From: Pedobacter yulinensis
Lineage (GTDB): Bacteria > Bacteroidota > Bacteroidia > Sphingobacteriales > Sphingobacteriaceae
NCBI RefSeq assembly: GCF_003029735.1
Contig: NZ_KZ686268.1
Span: forward strand, 558,001 to 622,000
DNA length: 64,000 nt
Reading direction: 5' to 3'
Of this stretch, positions 9,193 to 18,758 are shown piece by piece. The notes beneath the pieces were generated by a model, which was given only the letters and a program-made list of their open reading frames with translations, ran no database searches and was not told the DNA's origin. The translations under genes and the position numbers were made by a program. Within the stretch, counting starts at the first letter, position 1. Each line of letters starts with the position of its first letter.

Positions 9193-11658
9193 TTAAAAAA
9201 AAAGCGCGTTCACCAGCAGCTGCTTCCCGCTATACCAAAAAGACCGGAATACCGGGTCATCTGCCATATAAACAACCTGTCCCTTGCCGAGCGGCTGCAC
9301 GCTCAGCAATGCGCCGTCTTTTAGGCGCGCCCTCACCTTCGATCCGGCCATTCCGGCTCTGAAACTGGTTTCATCAACCGAACCGACATTGTATCCCTCT
9401 TTGAGGTATTCAAAAATCATATCATCTGTCTTGACCGAGTAGTACAGCCCGCCGGTCATACCGAAAGACAGGGGATGCGTTTTGTCCATATGTACCCGGT
9501 AAATCGCCCCGGGGATTGATTCAGAGAAATTTTCCTTTTCGTTATATTTTCTCTGACTGACTGCGTTTTTCTCTTCGGGTCTCATCTTCATTTTCAGATC
9601 GAAAGGCTTTTTTCCTGTCAGGGCTTCTGCTGCACCGCCAATAACAATGAGCCGCCCGCCGGTAGCGACCCAGTTTCCCAAAGCTTCTGCCGGCAGGCTC
9701 CGGTAATTGCCGTCAGGTATAACCAGGGTGTTAAATTTGTGCAGATCGAGATTGCCTGCCAGCACGCTGCCGTTTACCAGTGTAGCCTGCAGGCCCAGTT
9801 CCTGCTCCAGGAAATGCCAGATCTCGCCAAGGCCCTGCGCAGCGGTCTCGGGCCCCGAAACCACGCCGATACGCGGCCTGCGCATGACGCGGTAGGGCGA
9901 AGAACCAAGGTCACGGCCGCGGGCAGCGAATCCTGAACTAATGCTCACAAAATCCCGTTTGTATTGCCTTGCCGCATCTTCAAGCCTTTTAACGAGCCCC
10001 GAAACAGACCGTTCGTTTTCGTTCCGGTAAACCAGGAGACTACCCCGGGCGAACGATTGGTCGGCGATGGCAAAATCATCATCGGCAATGCGGAATTTAA
10101 CGCCCTGCCGCTGCAGCGCTTCGACCAGGCGCATGTCCTCGTAACCCCGGCACTTCAATACCCAGGCATAGGCCCTCGCATCTGGCGCCGCGCCACCGGC
10201 AGCAACATCTTCCATAGCATCAAAGGTCCCGGTCAGCGGTTCTTTCAGCGCATAGGCCTTCATTCCGTAGGCATAGGGCAATGCCCAGGCAGTAATGTCA
10301 TAGGTATTGGAATCTGCAACATACGTCTGCGGTTCGAACAACACATTCACAAGAACGGACTTGGGCTGCCGGGAGTTGATGATCAGGTCATTTCGGCCCA
10401 CACGAACCCGCTCCATTTTCATTGTCTCATAACTGAAGCCCGGAACAAACGCGTCCCCGCCAAATTTGTAACGGATCTGGTTTTTGTCCAGCAACGCTGT
10501 TAACGCGCTGATCCGCACCTGATCGTCGCCTTTAACGAGGTAACTGCGGTATTCCGTCTTAGGGGCCATAGCCGCCTCAAAATATTTTTTGAACTCTGAG
10601 ATCAGCCGGGGGGCGTGCTGCGAAACAGTTTCCAGGGTAGCCAGGCTCGTGGTATGGTGATGGGCAATCCGGTCTTTCAGCGTCAGCGTATCGCCGTCTG
10701 CCGTTACCACGGTAAGCCCGGCGCCAATACCACCCTGTTCGTATGTCATGCCGATCGCCCCATTATACAACGGGTAGGTATCGCCATAAGAGGGGTACAG
10801 GAGGTCAAAACGTTCTTTGGTAAAGTACTGCCACCCGTTGGCATCAAAATACCTGGCATTGTTTTTACCCGCAACTACCTGGAAACTGCGTTGCCAGGGC
10901 GTAATGTCGCGGTGCACGGGCTCCGCAGCGGGAGCAAAATAGTACGGCTCATTGTAACTCTGCTCATGAAAATCGACATGCACCTGCGGCATCCACTGGT
11001 TGTACAACCTTAATCGTGCTGCCGTTTCCTGCTGGGTCTGCCAGGCCCAGTCGCGGTTCAGGTCGAAATAATAATGGTTGGTTCGTCCGCCCGGCCAGGG
11101 TTCAGCATGTTCCCGCGCTGCCGGATCAGGATTTGGCCGGGCCCCGGCTACACTGGTGTACCAGGAAATATAACGTTCACGGCCATCAGGATTCAGACAT
11201 GGGTCGATCACCACCACGGTATTTCTGAGCCATTTCGAAATATTCTCCCTGCCGGAAGCCAGGTCATACAAGACCTTCATGGCCGTTTCGGTCGAATTGG
11301 CCTCGTTTCCATGCACATTATAACTCATCCATAAAATGGCAGGGGCCTCTGCCATGAGTGCTGTTTGTTCGCCCAGCCCGGTCATGGCCAAATTGTTTTC
11401 CCTGATCTTTTCAAGCTTTGCTATGTTCTCTTCCGAAGATATGAACGCCGCTATCAGTTCCCGGCCTTCGTAACTTTTGCCGTAACTGACCAGCCTGACA
11501 TTTTTTGCCGCGGCAGACACCTGCCTGAAATACGCAGCCACCCGCGCATGCGCTGTAAACTGCGTACCGAGTTCGTATCCTAAGAAAGTGTCCGGACTGA
11601 CCAGCTGTGCTGAAGCCAAGGCCGGCAGGAGGGCAAAAAAGAAGAGAAGCTTTTTCAT
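9193..11658 (-). CDS. Secreted M14-family zinc carboxypeptidase with GATase-like C-terminal region
   Basis: An 821-residue exported metallopeptidase. The signal peptide ends around ALASA (residue 17). The M14 domain spans about 25-360: zinc ligands His116 and Glu119 in HGNE, the third ligand His231 in VDFHEQ, the substrate-binding NRD at 201-203, and a probable catalytic Glu in MTYEQGG. The C-terminal half contains a ThuA/class-I glutamine-amidotransferase-like fold (about 600-700, FNTLVIPDGNY and GGRLIVIGG) with no obvious catalytic triad. Proteins of this build are common in Bacteroidota and are thought to act on peptides outside the inner membrane. It is transcribed towards the SusC-SusD genes but separated from them by 582 bases. 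A second, similarly built M14 peptidase lies at 60950-63619. Confidence 0.9.
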   Translation of the reverse strand: MKKLLFFFALLPALASAQLVSPDTFLGYELGTQFTAHARVAAYFRQVSAAAKNVRLVSYGKSYEGRELIAAFISSEENIAKLEKIRENNLAMTGLGEQTALMAEAPAILWMSYNVHGNEANSTETAMKVLYDLASGRENISKWLRNTVVVIDPCLNPDGRERYISWYTSVAGARPNPDPAAREHAEPWPGGRTNHYYFDLNRDWAWQTQQETAARLRLYNQWMPQVHVDFHEQSYNEPYYFAPAAEPVHRDITPWQRSFQVVAGKNNARYFDANGWQYFTKERFDLLYPSYGDTYPLYNGAIGMTYEQGGIGAGLTVVTADGDTLTLKDRIAHHHTTSLATLETVSQHAPRLISEFKKYFEAAMAPKTEYRSYLVKGDDQVRISALTALLDKNQIRYKFGGDAFVPGFSYETMKMERVRVGRNDLIINSRQPKSVLVNVLFEPQTYVADSNTYDITAWALPYAYGMKAYALKEPLTGTFDAMEDVAAGGAAPDARAYAWVLKCRGYEDMRLVEALQRQGVKFRIADDDFAIADQSFARGSLLVYRNENERSVSGLVKRLEDAARQYKRDFVSISSGFAARGRDLGSSPYRVMRRPRIGVVSGPETAAQGLGEIWHFLEQELGLQATLVNGSVLAGNLDLHKFNTLVIPDGNYRSLPAEALGNWVATGGRLIVIGGAAEALTGKKPFDLKMKMRPEEKNAVSQRKYNEKENFSESIPGAIYRVHMDKTHPLSFGMTGGLYYSVKTDDMIFEYLKEGYNVGSVDETSFRAGMAGSKVRARLKDGALLSVQPLGKGQVVYMADDPVFRSFWYSGKQLLVNALFF

Positions 11659-11794
11659 GAAGGCTATTAACGCTACAAGATATCAACAATTTTCAAAAAC
11701 AGGCACAGGCGATAAGACCGCCCGGCAGGACTTGCTGCTTTTCCGCTTTTTGTTTCGTTTGCTTCGTCGTAATTTTACCGGATAACAGAACGCC

Positions 11795-13096
11795 ATGTCA
11801 GACATTCAATCGCTTTACGCACGCTTCCTGGAATACCCCAAGATTTCTACTGATACAAGAAAGATCGGAAATGGCAGCCTCTTTTTCGCGCTTCGCGGAG
11901 AAAACTTCGATGCAAATGATTTTGCAACAGAGGCCCTGAACCGCGGTGCTGCGTTCGCTGTGGTCGACAAACAGGATCTTCCCGAACATCCGCAACTGAT
12001 CCGCGTACCCGATACGCTGAACGCATTGCAGGAACTGGCGGCCTTTCACCGGCAACAACTCGGCATAACTGTTATCGGCCTGACTGGAAGCAACGGCAAA
12101 ACAACCACCAAAGAACTGGTGCGGGCTGTACTTGCAGAAAAATTCCCGGTATTTGCTACAGAAGGCAACCTGAACAACCATATCGGGGTTCCGCTTACGA
12201 TTCTAGCCATCCCTGCCGGAACGGAGATCGCGATCATTGAAATGGGAGCAAACCACCAGCGGGAAATTGCCGCCCTCTGCAGCATTGCACAGCCAACGGC
12301 GGGTCTGATCTCGAATGTCGGCATGGCACACCTGGAAGGCTTCGGTGGTTTTGAAGGGGTAAAAAAGGGGAAAGCAGAACTCTACGATTACCTGGCAGCC
12401 AGCGGCGGCCGTGCTTTTATTAACCAGGATAACCCTGATCTGATACAAATGGCCGAAAAAAGCGGCCTTAAAAACCTGGTTTTTTATGGCAAAAACAACG
12501 ATGCCTTTACCAGCGGCGAATTGATCACGGCCGACCCTTTTCTGAAAGTACGCTGGAAAAACGGGGGTGCAGCATTCGAGCTCCAGACGCGCCTTACCGG
12601 CGCATACAATTTCGAAAACATCCTGGCGGCTGTTTGCATTGGGCTGCATTTCGGAATGGAACCCGAAGCCATTAACCGGGGGCTGGCATCTTATGAACCT
12701 ACAAACAACCGCTCTCAGCTTACCAGAACAGACAGAAACACGGTGATCTGCGATTTTTACAACGCAAATCCCAGCAGCATGCGTGCCGCGATCGACAATC
12801 TGTCTGCCCTTTCGGCACCGCACAAGACAGCCATTCTTGGCGATATGTTCGAGCTTGGTGACAGCACAGCTGAAAAACACCTCGAAATCGGGCGGCTGGC
12901 AGCACAGGCTGGTTTTGAGCAGCTCATCTTTATCGGGCCGGCGTTTTCTGCACACCAGGGCGAACTCGCAGGACTTTTTTTCAATGAACCTGCCGCAGCG
13001 GCAACCTACCTGGAGCAGGAGCCGCCTCAAGGGTCACTGGTGCTGCTTAAGGGCTCGCGCGGCATGAAACTTGAACAGCTGCTGCCAAAATTGTAA
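11795..13096 (+). CDS. murF: UDP-N-acetylmuramoyl-tripeptide--D-alanyl-D-alanine ligase
   Basis: MurF adds D-Ala-D-Ala to the UDP-MurNAc-tripeptide in the last cytoplasmic step of peptidoglycan precursor synthesis. The 433-residue protein has the three Mur ligase domains: an N-terminal substrate domain with STDTRK (about 18-23), the central ATPase domain with the P-loop GSNGKTT at 98-104 and the EMGANH motif, and the C-terminal domain with LGDMFELG and LLKGSRGMKLE. Length is normal for the family. It stands apart from a dcw cluster, as often in Bacteroidota. A near-match to the -7 element (TAATTTTA, 11770-11777) lies 17 bases upstream. Confidence 0.96.
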   Translation: MSDIQSLYARFLEYPKISTDTRKIGNGSLFFALRGENFDANDFATEALNRGAAFAVVDKQDLPEHPQLIRVPDTLNALQELAAFHRQQLGITVIGLTGSNGKTTTKELVRAVLAEKFPVFATEGNLNNHIGVPLTILAIPAGTEIAIIEMGANHQREIAALCSIAQPTAGLISNVGMAHLEGFGGFEGVKKGKAELYDYLAASGGRAFINQDNPDLIQMAEKSGLKNLVFYGKNNDAFTSGELITADPFLKVRWKNGGAAFELQTRLTGAYNFENILAAVCIGLHFGMEPEAINRGLASYEPTNNRSQLTRTDRNTVICDFYNANPSSMRAAIDNLSALSAPHKTAILGDMFELGDSTAEKHLEIGRLAAQAGFEQLIFIGPAFSAHQGELAGLFFNEPAAAATYLEQEPPQGSLVLLKGSRGMKLEQLLPKL

Positions 13097-13167
13097 CTTG
13101 AGCGCAATTCCCGGCAAACGGTCATTTGCGGGGAACTGCGGGCCCGGTTCCGCGTAACGCCCTCAAC

Positions 13168-15009
13168 ATGAAAAACCAGGTATCCAGGCCCGCTGGCCGA
13201 TGGCTAATTTTCCTTGCCCTGCTGCTGCTCGCCAACTTGTCTCAGGCGAGGCAGGTCTTTATGATGGAAGACAAGGCCCGTCAACTGCGCCCCTCCGAAG
13301 CGCTGAAAAGGTTCAAGCAGGGCCAGTTCCAATTGCTAGAGGGTAAAAACTACAATGCCGGTTATACAAATTCGGTGTTTTGGCTGGCCATCCACGTGCA
13401 AGAAGCAGACGTTGACCAGCGTTGGATCATCGGAAACGCGCACATCAACCGCCTGGATTTTTACTGCGCTCAGAACGGCGTTTTCAAACAGTGGAAGGTT
13501 ACGGGCGACTATTTTCCCTTCAGCCAGCGCCCGGCGCCAGACCGGCAGTTTGTTTTTGACGCCAACACCCCAGGTACCTACCTCGCCCGCCTGGACAAAC
13601 ATGGAGAGTCCCTGCAAATTTTTTCTGCGCTCGTTCCTGCCCAGGTCTATTACGAGGACCACGCGCTCGAAAACATGCTGAACGGCATTTATGTAGGCGC
13701 AATTCTGCTCATGGTCCTGTTCGCATTATTCCTCTACATAACCATTGGCGACCGCCTCTATCTGTTTTACATTCTTTACATCATCAGCTCTTATGCCTGG
13801 GTTATGGCCAATAAAGGTTATGGCTTTCAATATTTCTGGCCGGATTTCCCGGCATTTGCAAGCCTGGCCAGGCCTTTATTTAATGCGCTCTGCTGTACTT
13901 TTCTGCTTGTTTTTATGCAGCATTTCATTGGTCAGGACGAGAAAAGCAGGTATTTTCGCCTCAACAATCGCCTCAAAATCATCTCTCTGTCGTTCGCCCT
14001 GCTTTTTGCCGTCCCGCTGCTCGTTCCCCGCTTCCTGGAGTTCGGCACCGTATTTTTGATTGCCCTGCAATTGCTGATCGGTCTTATCATTCTCCTGACG
14101 GTATTGAGTATCGGCGAAAAAATCAGGGAAGGGAACCGGCAAGCCCTTTTTTTTCTGCTGTCCATTATCGTACTGTTCTTTTTCGTGCTGACAGAATTTT
14201 TTGTTCACGCCGGCATCACGATGATCACGAGCAATTTCTGGCAAAACTTCGGTATGCAGACCGGCTTCGTCTTTGAGGCACTGATTCTGCTGTTCGGTCT
14301 CGCTTTCCAGTTGAACCGGTACCGTGCAGATCGCGAAAGGTTGCTCATCTCTGTCAACGAGCAGCAACGCAACCTGTCTGCAAGCATCATTGAAACGCAG
14401 GAGAACGAACGGAGACTCATTGCCGATCAGCTGCATGACGAGGTCGGGGCACAGCTTTCTGTAGTTACGCTCCAGCTTGGCACTGTGATGGAAAGCAAGG
14501 AGCTGGACACGATGAGCAGTGCGAGGCTCGGTAAAGCCTCAGAGGTGCTCAAAGATGTTGCGCACACCATCCGCAACCTGAGCCATGTGCTGACACCGGT
14601 AGCCATAGACAAGTACGGCTTTGCGAAAACGATCGAAGACCTGGTTAGTACCATTAACCTGAGCCGTAAACTCGAAGTAGAGTGCATCATTATTGGTTTC
14701 GCCGCCAACACAAGCATATCATCGCAAATTTTAATTACTTTGTACCGAATCTCACAGGAACTGCTGAACAACACCCTGAAACACGCACAGGCAAAACATG
14801 CGCTGCTGCAACTGGTAGAACTTGAAGATTCCATTACGCTGTTTTATGAGGATGACGGCCGTGGTTTTCATCTTGATTCGCGTAAAAACGGCAAGGGCCT
14901 CGACAGTATCATTTCGAGGATATCGTTCTACAACGGGCAATGCGAAATATTGTCTCCGCCGCCGGGAGGTATCATTGTAAACATTGAGATTCCGAATATA
15001 AAAAAATGA
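13168..15009 (+). CDS. 7TMR-DISM sensor histidine kinase (HisKA_3 type)
   Basis: A 613-residue membrane histidine kinase. I start it at ATG 13168 because that gives a clean signal peptide (MKNQVSRPAGRW followed by a Leu-rich core and ANLSQA); the frame is open back to a TTG at 13126, which would add 14 residues without signal character. Order: signal peptide, periplasmic 7TMR-DISM extracellular beta domain (about 30-165), seven transmembrane helices (about 170-375), coiled linker, HisKA_3 dimerisation domain with phospho-acceptor His423 in DQLHDEVG, and an HATPase_c domain with the G-box DDGRGF. It overlaps the response regulator gene by 4 bases (ATGA), so the two form a classical pair. The ligand is unknown. 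Confidence 0.93.
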   Translation: MKNQVSRPAGRWLIFLALLLLANLSQARQVFMMEDKARQLRPSEALKRFKQGQFQLLEGKNYNAGYTNSVFWLAIHVQEADVDQRWIIGNAHINRLDFYCAQNGVFKQWKVTGDYFPFSQRPAPDRQFVFDANTPGTYLARLDKHGESLQIFSALVPAQVYYEDHALENMLNGIYVGAILLMVLFALFLYITIGDRLYLFYILYIISSYAWVMANKGYGFQYFWPDFPAFASLARPLFNALCCTFLLVFMQHFIGQDEKSRYFRLNNRLKIISLSFALLFAVPLLVPRFLEFGTVFLIALQLLIGLIILLTVLSIGEKIREGNRQALFFLLSIIVLFFFVLTEFFVHAGITMITSNFWQNFGMQTGFVFEALILLFGLAFQLNRYRADRERLLISVNEQQRNLSASIIETQENERRLIADQLHDEVGAQLSVVTLQLGTVMESKELDTMSSARLGKASEVLKDVAHTIRNLSHVLTPVAIDKYGFAKTIEDLVSTINLSRKLEVECIIIGFAANTSISSQILITLYRISQELLNNTLKHAQAKHALLQLVELEDSITLFYEDDGRGFHLDSRKNGKGLDSIISRISFYNGQCEILSPPPGGIIVNIEIPNIKK

Positions 15010-15656
15010 GCTCCGCCATTACACTGATCGTTGCCGATGACCACCAGATGATCATCGAGGGTTTATTATCCGTCTTCGCAAAAGAGTCGTCCATGCACAT
15101 TATCGGCTCGGTGAATAACGGGAAAGAGCTGCTGGTGCTTCTTGACCGCGTTCGTCCTGACGTGGTGCTGCTTGACCTGAACATGCCCGAAATGGACGGA
15201 CTGACCGTGCTGCGCACCATTCGCGACGCTCACCCGCCGGTCAAAACCCTGATTTTTTCCAACTACCAGAACCCAGAACTGATCGCCGAAGTGAAGGCGC
15301 TTGGCGCGAACGGCTACCTTATTAAAAATTCGCCGCCCTCGACCCTGAAAGCCGCATTAATGACCGTAGCACAGGGCCAAACCTTTTTTGAAGATGAGCA
15401 ACGGGAACCGGACGATGCCAGCCAGGTGTTTTTTGTCGATGAATTTTTGAAACGCTACAACCTTACAAAACGCGAGGTTCAGATTATCAGCATGATTTGC
15501 AGCAACATGCGGTCAAAGGAGATTGCCGATAAACTTTTTCTTTCTGAACTGACGGTGCGTACCCACCGCAAAAACATTGTGAGGAAACTTGGCCTGCAGG
15601 ATTCAACGGTATCATTATATGAGTTTGCCATTCGCAACCACCTCATTAACCGCTAA
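15006..15656 (+). CDS. NarL/FixJ-type response regulator
   Basis: A 216-residue response regulator translated through the ATGA overlap with the preceding kinase, its obvious partner. The receiver domain has the acidic pocket DD (11-12), phospho-acceptor Asp57 in LLDLNMPEMDG and the conserved Lys of LIKNSPP. The LuxR-type helix-turn-helix follows (about 145-205), starting LTKREVQIISM and containing SKEIADKLFLSELTVRTHRK. DNA targets are unknown. Its stop codon directly touches the stop of the oppositely transcribed GldH-like gene, with no bases between. Confidence 0.95.
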   Translation: MSSAITLIVADDHQMIIEGLLSVFAKESSMHIIGSVNNGKELLVLLDRVRPDVVLLDLNMPEMDGLTVLRTIRDAHPPVKTLIFSNYQNPELIAEVKALGANGYLIKNSPPSTLKAALMTVAQGQTFFEDEQREPDDASQVFFVDEFLKRYNLTKREVQIISMICSNMRSKEIADKLFLSELTVRTHRKNIVRKLGLQDSTVSLYEFAIRNHLINR

Positions 15657-16157
15657 TCAGGACCCTGATGCCGGTTCGATCACGATCCCTGCGTCGGTTA
15701 TTTCCCGCAATGGATTGTCTTTCATATTCTGTTCAACCTCGATGGTATAATTACCCTTTGCCGGAAAACGGCCTGCACGCATCAGGGTAAACATGCGCGT
15801 GTAAAAATTTCCCGACCCGCTGCCCAGCCACATGCCGTCAGCGCCCGCCACCCCCACATGGTACCTTTTGGTTTTTTTCGCTTGGCCGGGGTAATAATAG
15901 TGTACGAGTATATACAGGTCACTGTATGCGTACGAAGCGGTATGTCTGAACCTGAACCACATGTTGTAGGGGACCGATGCGTCAGTTACGCTGAAACTAA
16001 CCTTAAGCTTATTTGTATAGCTCCATTTTCGGCCCGGTAACACCTCGTTGGTATCTGTTCTGACCACGGGCTTGCAGCCGGCCAATAAACAAAACAGGAG
16101 CAGCACCATGGCTGCGGTCCCGCTAAACGCTTTGCGGCGGCTGGTCGTTTCCTGCAT
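15657..16157 (-). CDS. gldH: GldH-like gliding motility lipoprotein
   Basis: A lipoprotein of 166 residues resembling GldH, an envelope lipoprotein required for gliding in flavobacteria. Cys28 follows a good lipobox (LLAGC). The conserved block includes MWFRFRHTASYAYSDLYI, a GADGMWLGSGSGNFYTR stretch and the closing EVEQNMKDNPLREITDAGI, matching the family order. ATG 16157 is preferred; the frame also opens at a GTG at 16178. Either way it overlaps the end of the PSP1-family gene (35 bases with my start), implying translational coupling. This neighbourhood (delta prime, PSP1 protein, GldH) recurs in Bacteroidota from memory. Non-gliding relatives also keep GldH, so motility is not proven. Confidence 0.82.
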   Translation of the reverse strand: MQETTSRRKAFSGTAAMVLLLFCLLAGCKPVVRTDTNEVLPGRKWSYTNKLKVSFSVTDASVPYNMWFRFRHTASYAYSDLYILVHYYYPGQAKKTKRYHVGVAGADGMWLGSGSGNFYTRMFTLMRAGRFPAKGNYTIEVEQNMKDNPLREITDAGIVIEPASGS

Positions 16158-17562
16158 TGGGCTTTCGGTTGTTTCCACGGCGCCTGTTGTTCCGGTTGCG
16201 ATTGTTGTTCGATGGTTTTTGTGGTTGGCCTTCTGCCGCCGTTGCGTCTTTTAGCGGCTGCGGTGCGGCACCTTCATTTTTAGGCTTTTGCTGGTTACGT
16301 GCCTGAGGTCTGGCTGCCTTTGGCTGCTGAGTTCCTTTTGCTGGCTGTTCCTGTCCCTTCGCGATCGCCTGCGGCTTCTGGCCGGGCTGTTGCTGCCCCC
16401 GGTTGCCGCGCTGGTCGCGGCCTGCCTGAGGCGCCTTGCCTTTTTTCTTTTTGTTGCGGTTTTTTTCATCCAGCCGCGTCAGGCTGTCCTGGCCCACTAC
16501 ATTCTCGTAATCGAAGGTTTTCTCAACCACTGCCGGTGCGGCCAACTGCACCGCCTCTTCCTTCAGGTTTGCCGGTTTCTGGCCTTTTTTATTCAGATCC
16601 ATGATCTCACGAACACGGCTTACCTTTAGCGGGATCCAGTTTTCATCATTGGGATAACTGAACCACATAATTTTTTTGAAAATATCGGTCTTCTGATGCC
16701 TGGCTACACCGATCTCAGTTTGCAGGGGCTCTACTTTATCGGGAATATCTTTCAGCGCGTCAAGGTAGGTGTCGAGCTCATAGTTGAGGCAACACTTTAG
16801 TTTTCCGCATTGACCGGCCAGCTTCAGGGTATTTAAAGACAGGTTCTGATACCGCGCAGCAGCGGTAGAGACGGTTTTAAAATTTGTTAACCAGGTAGAA
16901 CAGCAAAGCTCGCGGCCACATGATCCGATGCCGCCAAGGCGGCCGGCTTCCTGGCGCATGCCGATCTGCCGCATTTCGATCCGGATGCGGAACGATTCTG
17001 CCATCTTTTTGATAAGCTCGCGAAAGTCTACCCGCCCGTCTGCTGTATAGAAAAATGTCGCTTTTGTCTTGTCTGCCTGGTAATCGACGTCGCTGATCTT
17101 CATAGACAGCCGCAGGTCAAGGGCCAGCTTACGCGCCCGGTGCATGGTTTCCCACTCCAGGTCTTTGGCCATCTTCCATTTCTCCACATCCGCCTCGGTC
17201 GCCTTGCGGTAGACCTTTTTTACCACCTGGTCGGCCTGCGTTTTGCGCCGTTTCATTTGAATGCGAACAAGTTCGCCGGTCAGGGACACATGGCCTACAT
17301 CGTAACCCCCGGTCGGGCCTTCAACCGCAACCAGTTCGCCGATTTCCAGGTACAGGTCATCCTGATTTATAAAAAATTCCTTCCTGGAGCCCTTAAATTT
17401 TACTTCGACAACTTTAAAAGGTTTATAACTGGATGGCATGTCGAGATTCGACAGCCAGTCGTGTACTTCCATGGTCTGGCATCCGCCTGTTCCGCAAGAG
17501 CCATTACTTTTACATCCTGCAGGGGCACAGCCGCCTCCGGATGAACAACTTCCACATCCCAT
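16123..17562 (-). CDS. PSP1-domain protein of the RicT/YaaT family with disordered tail
   Basis: A 479-residue protein related to Bacillus RicT (YaaT), part of an RNase Y-associated complex. The N-terminus is unusual: six cysteines in the first 28 residues (3, 6, 12, 17, 23, 28) among Gly/Ser. The PSP1 core spans about 45-310 and keeps the family cysteines in GIGSCGRELCCS and QCGKLKCCLNYEL. Residues after about 370 are low complexity, rich in Gln, Asn, Lys, Arg and Pro, ending in an NNRNRNNRRRGNNRK patch that suggests RNA binding. In RicT-containing complexes cysteines hold Fe-S clusters; whether the extra N-terminal cysteines do so is inference. One base separates its start from the stop of the delta prime gene, so they are co-transcribed. 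Confidence 0.88.
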   Translation of the reverse strand: MGCGSCSSGGGCAPAGCKSNGSCGTGGCQTMEVHDWLSNLDMPSSYKPFKVVEVKFKGSRKEFFINQDDLYLEIGELVAVEGPTGGYDVGHVSLTGELVRIQMKRRKTQADQVVKKVYRKATEADVEKWKMAKDLEWETMHRARKLALDLRLSMKISDVDYQADKTKATFFYTADGRVDFRELIKKMAESFRIRIEMRQIGMRQEAGRLGGIGSCGRELCCSTWLTNFKTVSTAAARYQNLSLNTLKLAGQCGKLKCCLNYELDTYLDALKDIPDKVEPLQTEIGVARHQKTDIFKKIMWFSYPNDENWIPLKVSRVREIMDLNKKGQKPANLKEEAVQLAAPAVVEKTFDYENVVGQDSLTRLDEKNRNKKKKGKAPQAGRDQRGNRGQQQPGQKPQAIAKGQEQPAKGTQQPKAARPQARNQQKPKNEGAAPQPLKDATAAEGQPQKPSNNNRNRNNRRRGNNRKPNAGNDQPPQSV

Positions 17563-17563
17563 A

Positions 17564-18712
17564 CTAATGATATATATATTGAGTCCCTTGCGGGAGCGTT
17601 TTAAAATTGATGATTTTCACCAACTGTAAAGATACATCTAAAAATAGAATTTTTGCATTGGCGTTCCGTTCGATGTGGTAGTGCGCCTTTTCCAGCACGC
17701 CGATCAGCGCCTCGGCCATGGCCAGCGTCAGCACATGTGCAGAAAGTTTTTTCGCCGTTTCGAGTACCTGGGGCGGCAGTTTTACCAGGGCATCAGCGCC
17801 GCTGATCAGCAGACAGCACTCTCGCAGGTACTGAATGCCGTAACGCAGAAAATTTTTCTGGTTCTCGCGACCCCATAAGGCTGCTTTCTCAGAAAAGGAA
17901 ATTAATTCGAGGCCTTTGTTGCTGAAAGCCGTGCGCAGCCAGGAGGCAAAAACAACCGCATGGTCGTTTTCTATATTCGCCGCCAGCCTTTTGGCTTCGA
18001 CAAGATTTCCGTCTGCCAGAAAACTGTACCCAGCAGCCTGTGTTTCGCCGAGGCCCAGCTCTTGCGTCAGGTAGCCGGAAACAGCTTCATCAGTTAGTTT
18101 TCGGATCTTGACGATCTGGGTCCTGGACAGGATCGTAGACAGAATGCGCTCAGCATGGTTTGCAACAAGAATAAAAAGCGTGTTTTCAGGCGGCTCCTCA
18201 ATAAGTTTCAGCAGGGTGTTACCCTCTTTGTCCAGGTATTCGGGCAGCCACATGATCAGCACCTTGGTTTCTGCCTCGAACGCCTTAAAACTCAGCTTTT
18301 TTATGATATCATGGCATTCTGCAATGTTGATATTCGGCTGTTTGTTGCCTGCGTCGAATTGTGCACGCCAGGTATCCATGTCGAAATACAGGTCATGCTG
18401 CAGTACCGTGCGCCATTGGTCGAGGTAATTCCTCGCCACATCATCTTTTCCTGAACCGAAAAAGGGATAAGAAAAATGCAGGTCAGGGTGAATATACCGA
18501 CTATACTTTCTGCAAGACGTACAATTGCCGCAGCTGTCGGCCTCACCACGCTCCAGGCAGTTCAGGTATTGGGCATACGCAACAGCCAGCGGCAGCGCCC
18601 CCGACCCGTCATGCGAAAGAAAAAGCTGGGCATGACTTACCCGGCCATCTTTTACCGACTGGATAAGCTGTTGTTTAATCTGGTCTTGCCCAATGATCTC
18701 TCTGAACTGCAT
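17564..18712 (-). CDS. holB: DNA polymerase III subunit delta prime
   Basis: This 382-residue AAA+ protein is the delta prime subunit of the DNA polymerase III clamp loader. The zinc-binding cysteines Cys52, Cys61, Cys64 and Cys67 are present. The P-loop position reads SHDGSGAL and lacks the Lys-Thr needed for nucleotide binding, as expected for delta prime, which does not hydrolyse ATP. The sensor-like EEPPENTLFILVAN and LSRTQIVKI (SRC-like) regions are conserved. It is the first gene of a minus-strand group followed by the PSP1-family and GldH-like genes. A one-mismatch -7 element (minus strand, 18720-18727) lies just upstream. Confidence 0.92.
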   Translation of the reverse strand: MQFREIIGQDQIKQQLIQSVKDGRVSHAQLFLSHDGSGALPLAVAYAQYLNCLERGEADSCGNCTSCRKYSRYIHPDLHFSYPFFGSGKDDVARNYLDQWRTVLQHDLYFDMDTWRAQFDAGNKQPNINIAECHDIIKKLSFKAFEAETKVLIMWLPEYLDKEGNTLLKLIEEPPENTLFILVANHAERILSTILSRTQIVKIRKLTDEAVSGYLTQELGLGETQAAGYSFLADGNLVEAKRLAANIENDHAVVFASWLRTAFSNKGLELISFSEKAALWGRENQKNFLRYGIQYLRECCLLISGADALVKLPPQVLETAKKLSAHVLTLAMAEALIGVLEKAHYHIERNANAKILFLDVSLQLVKIINFKTLPQGTQYIYH

Positions 18713-18758
18713 ACTGCCGCAAATTAAGCAAATTGGCCGAGTTCAGAAAAAGCTCCCG

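Noticed and set aside
13126..13167. TTG extension of the histidine kinase
   Set aside because: ATG 13168 gives a normal signal peptide; the added residues do not fit one.
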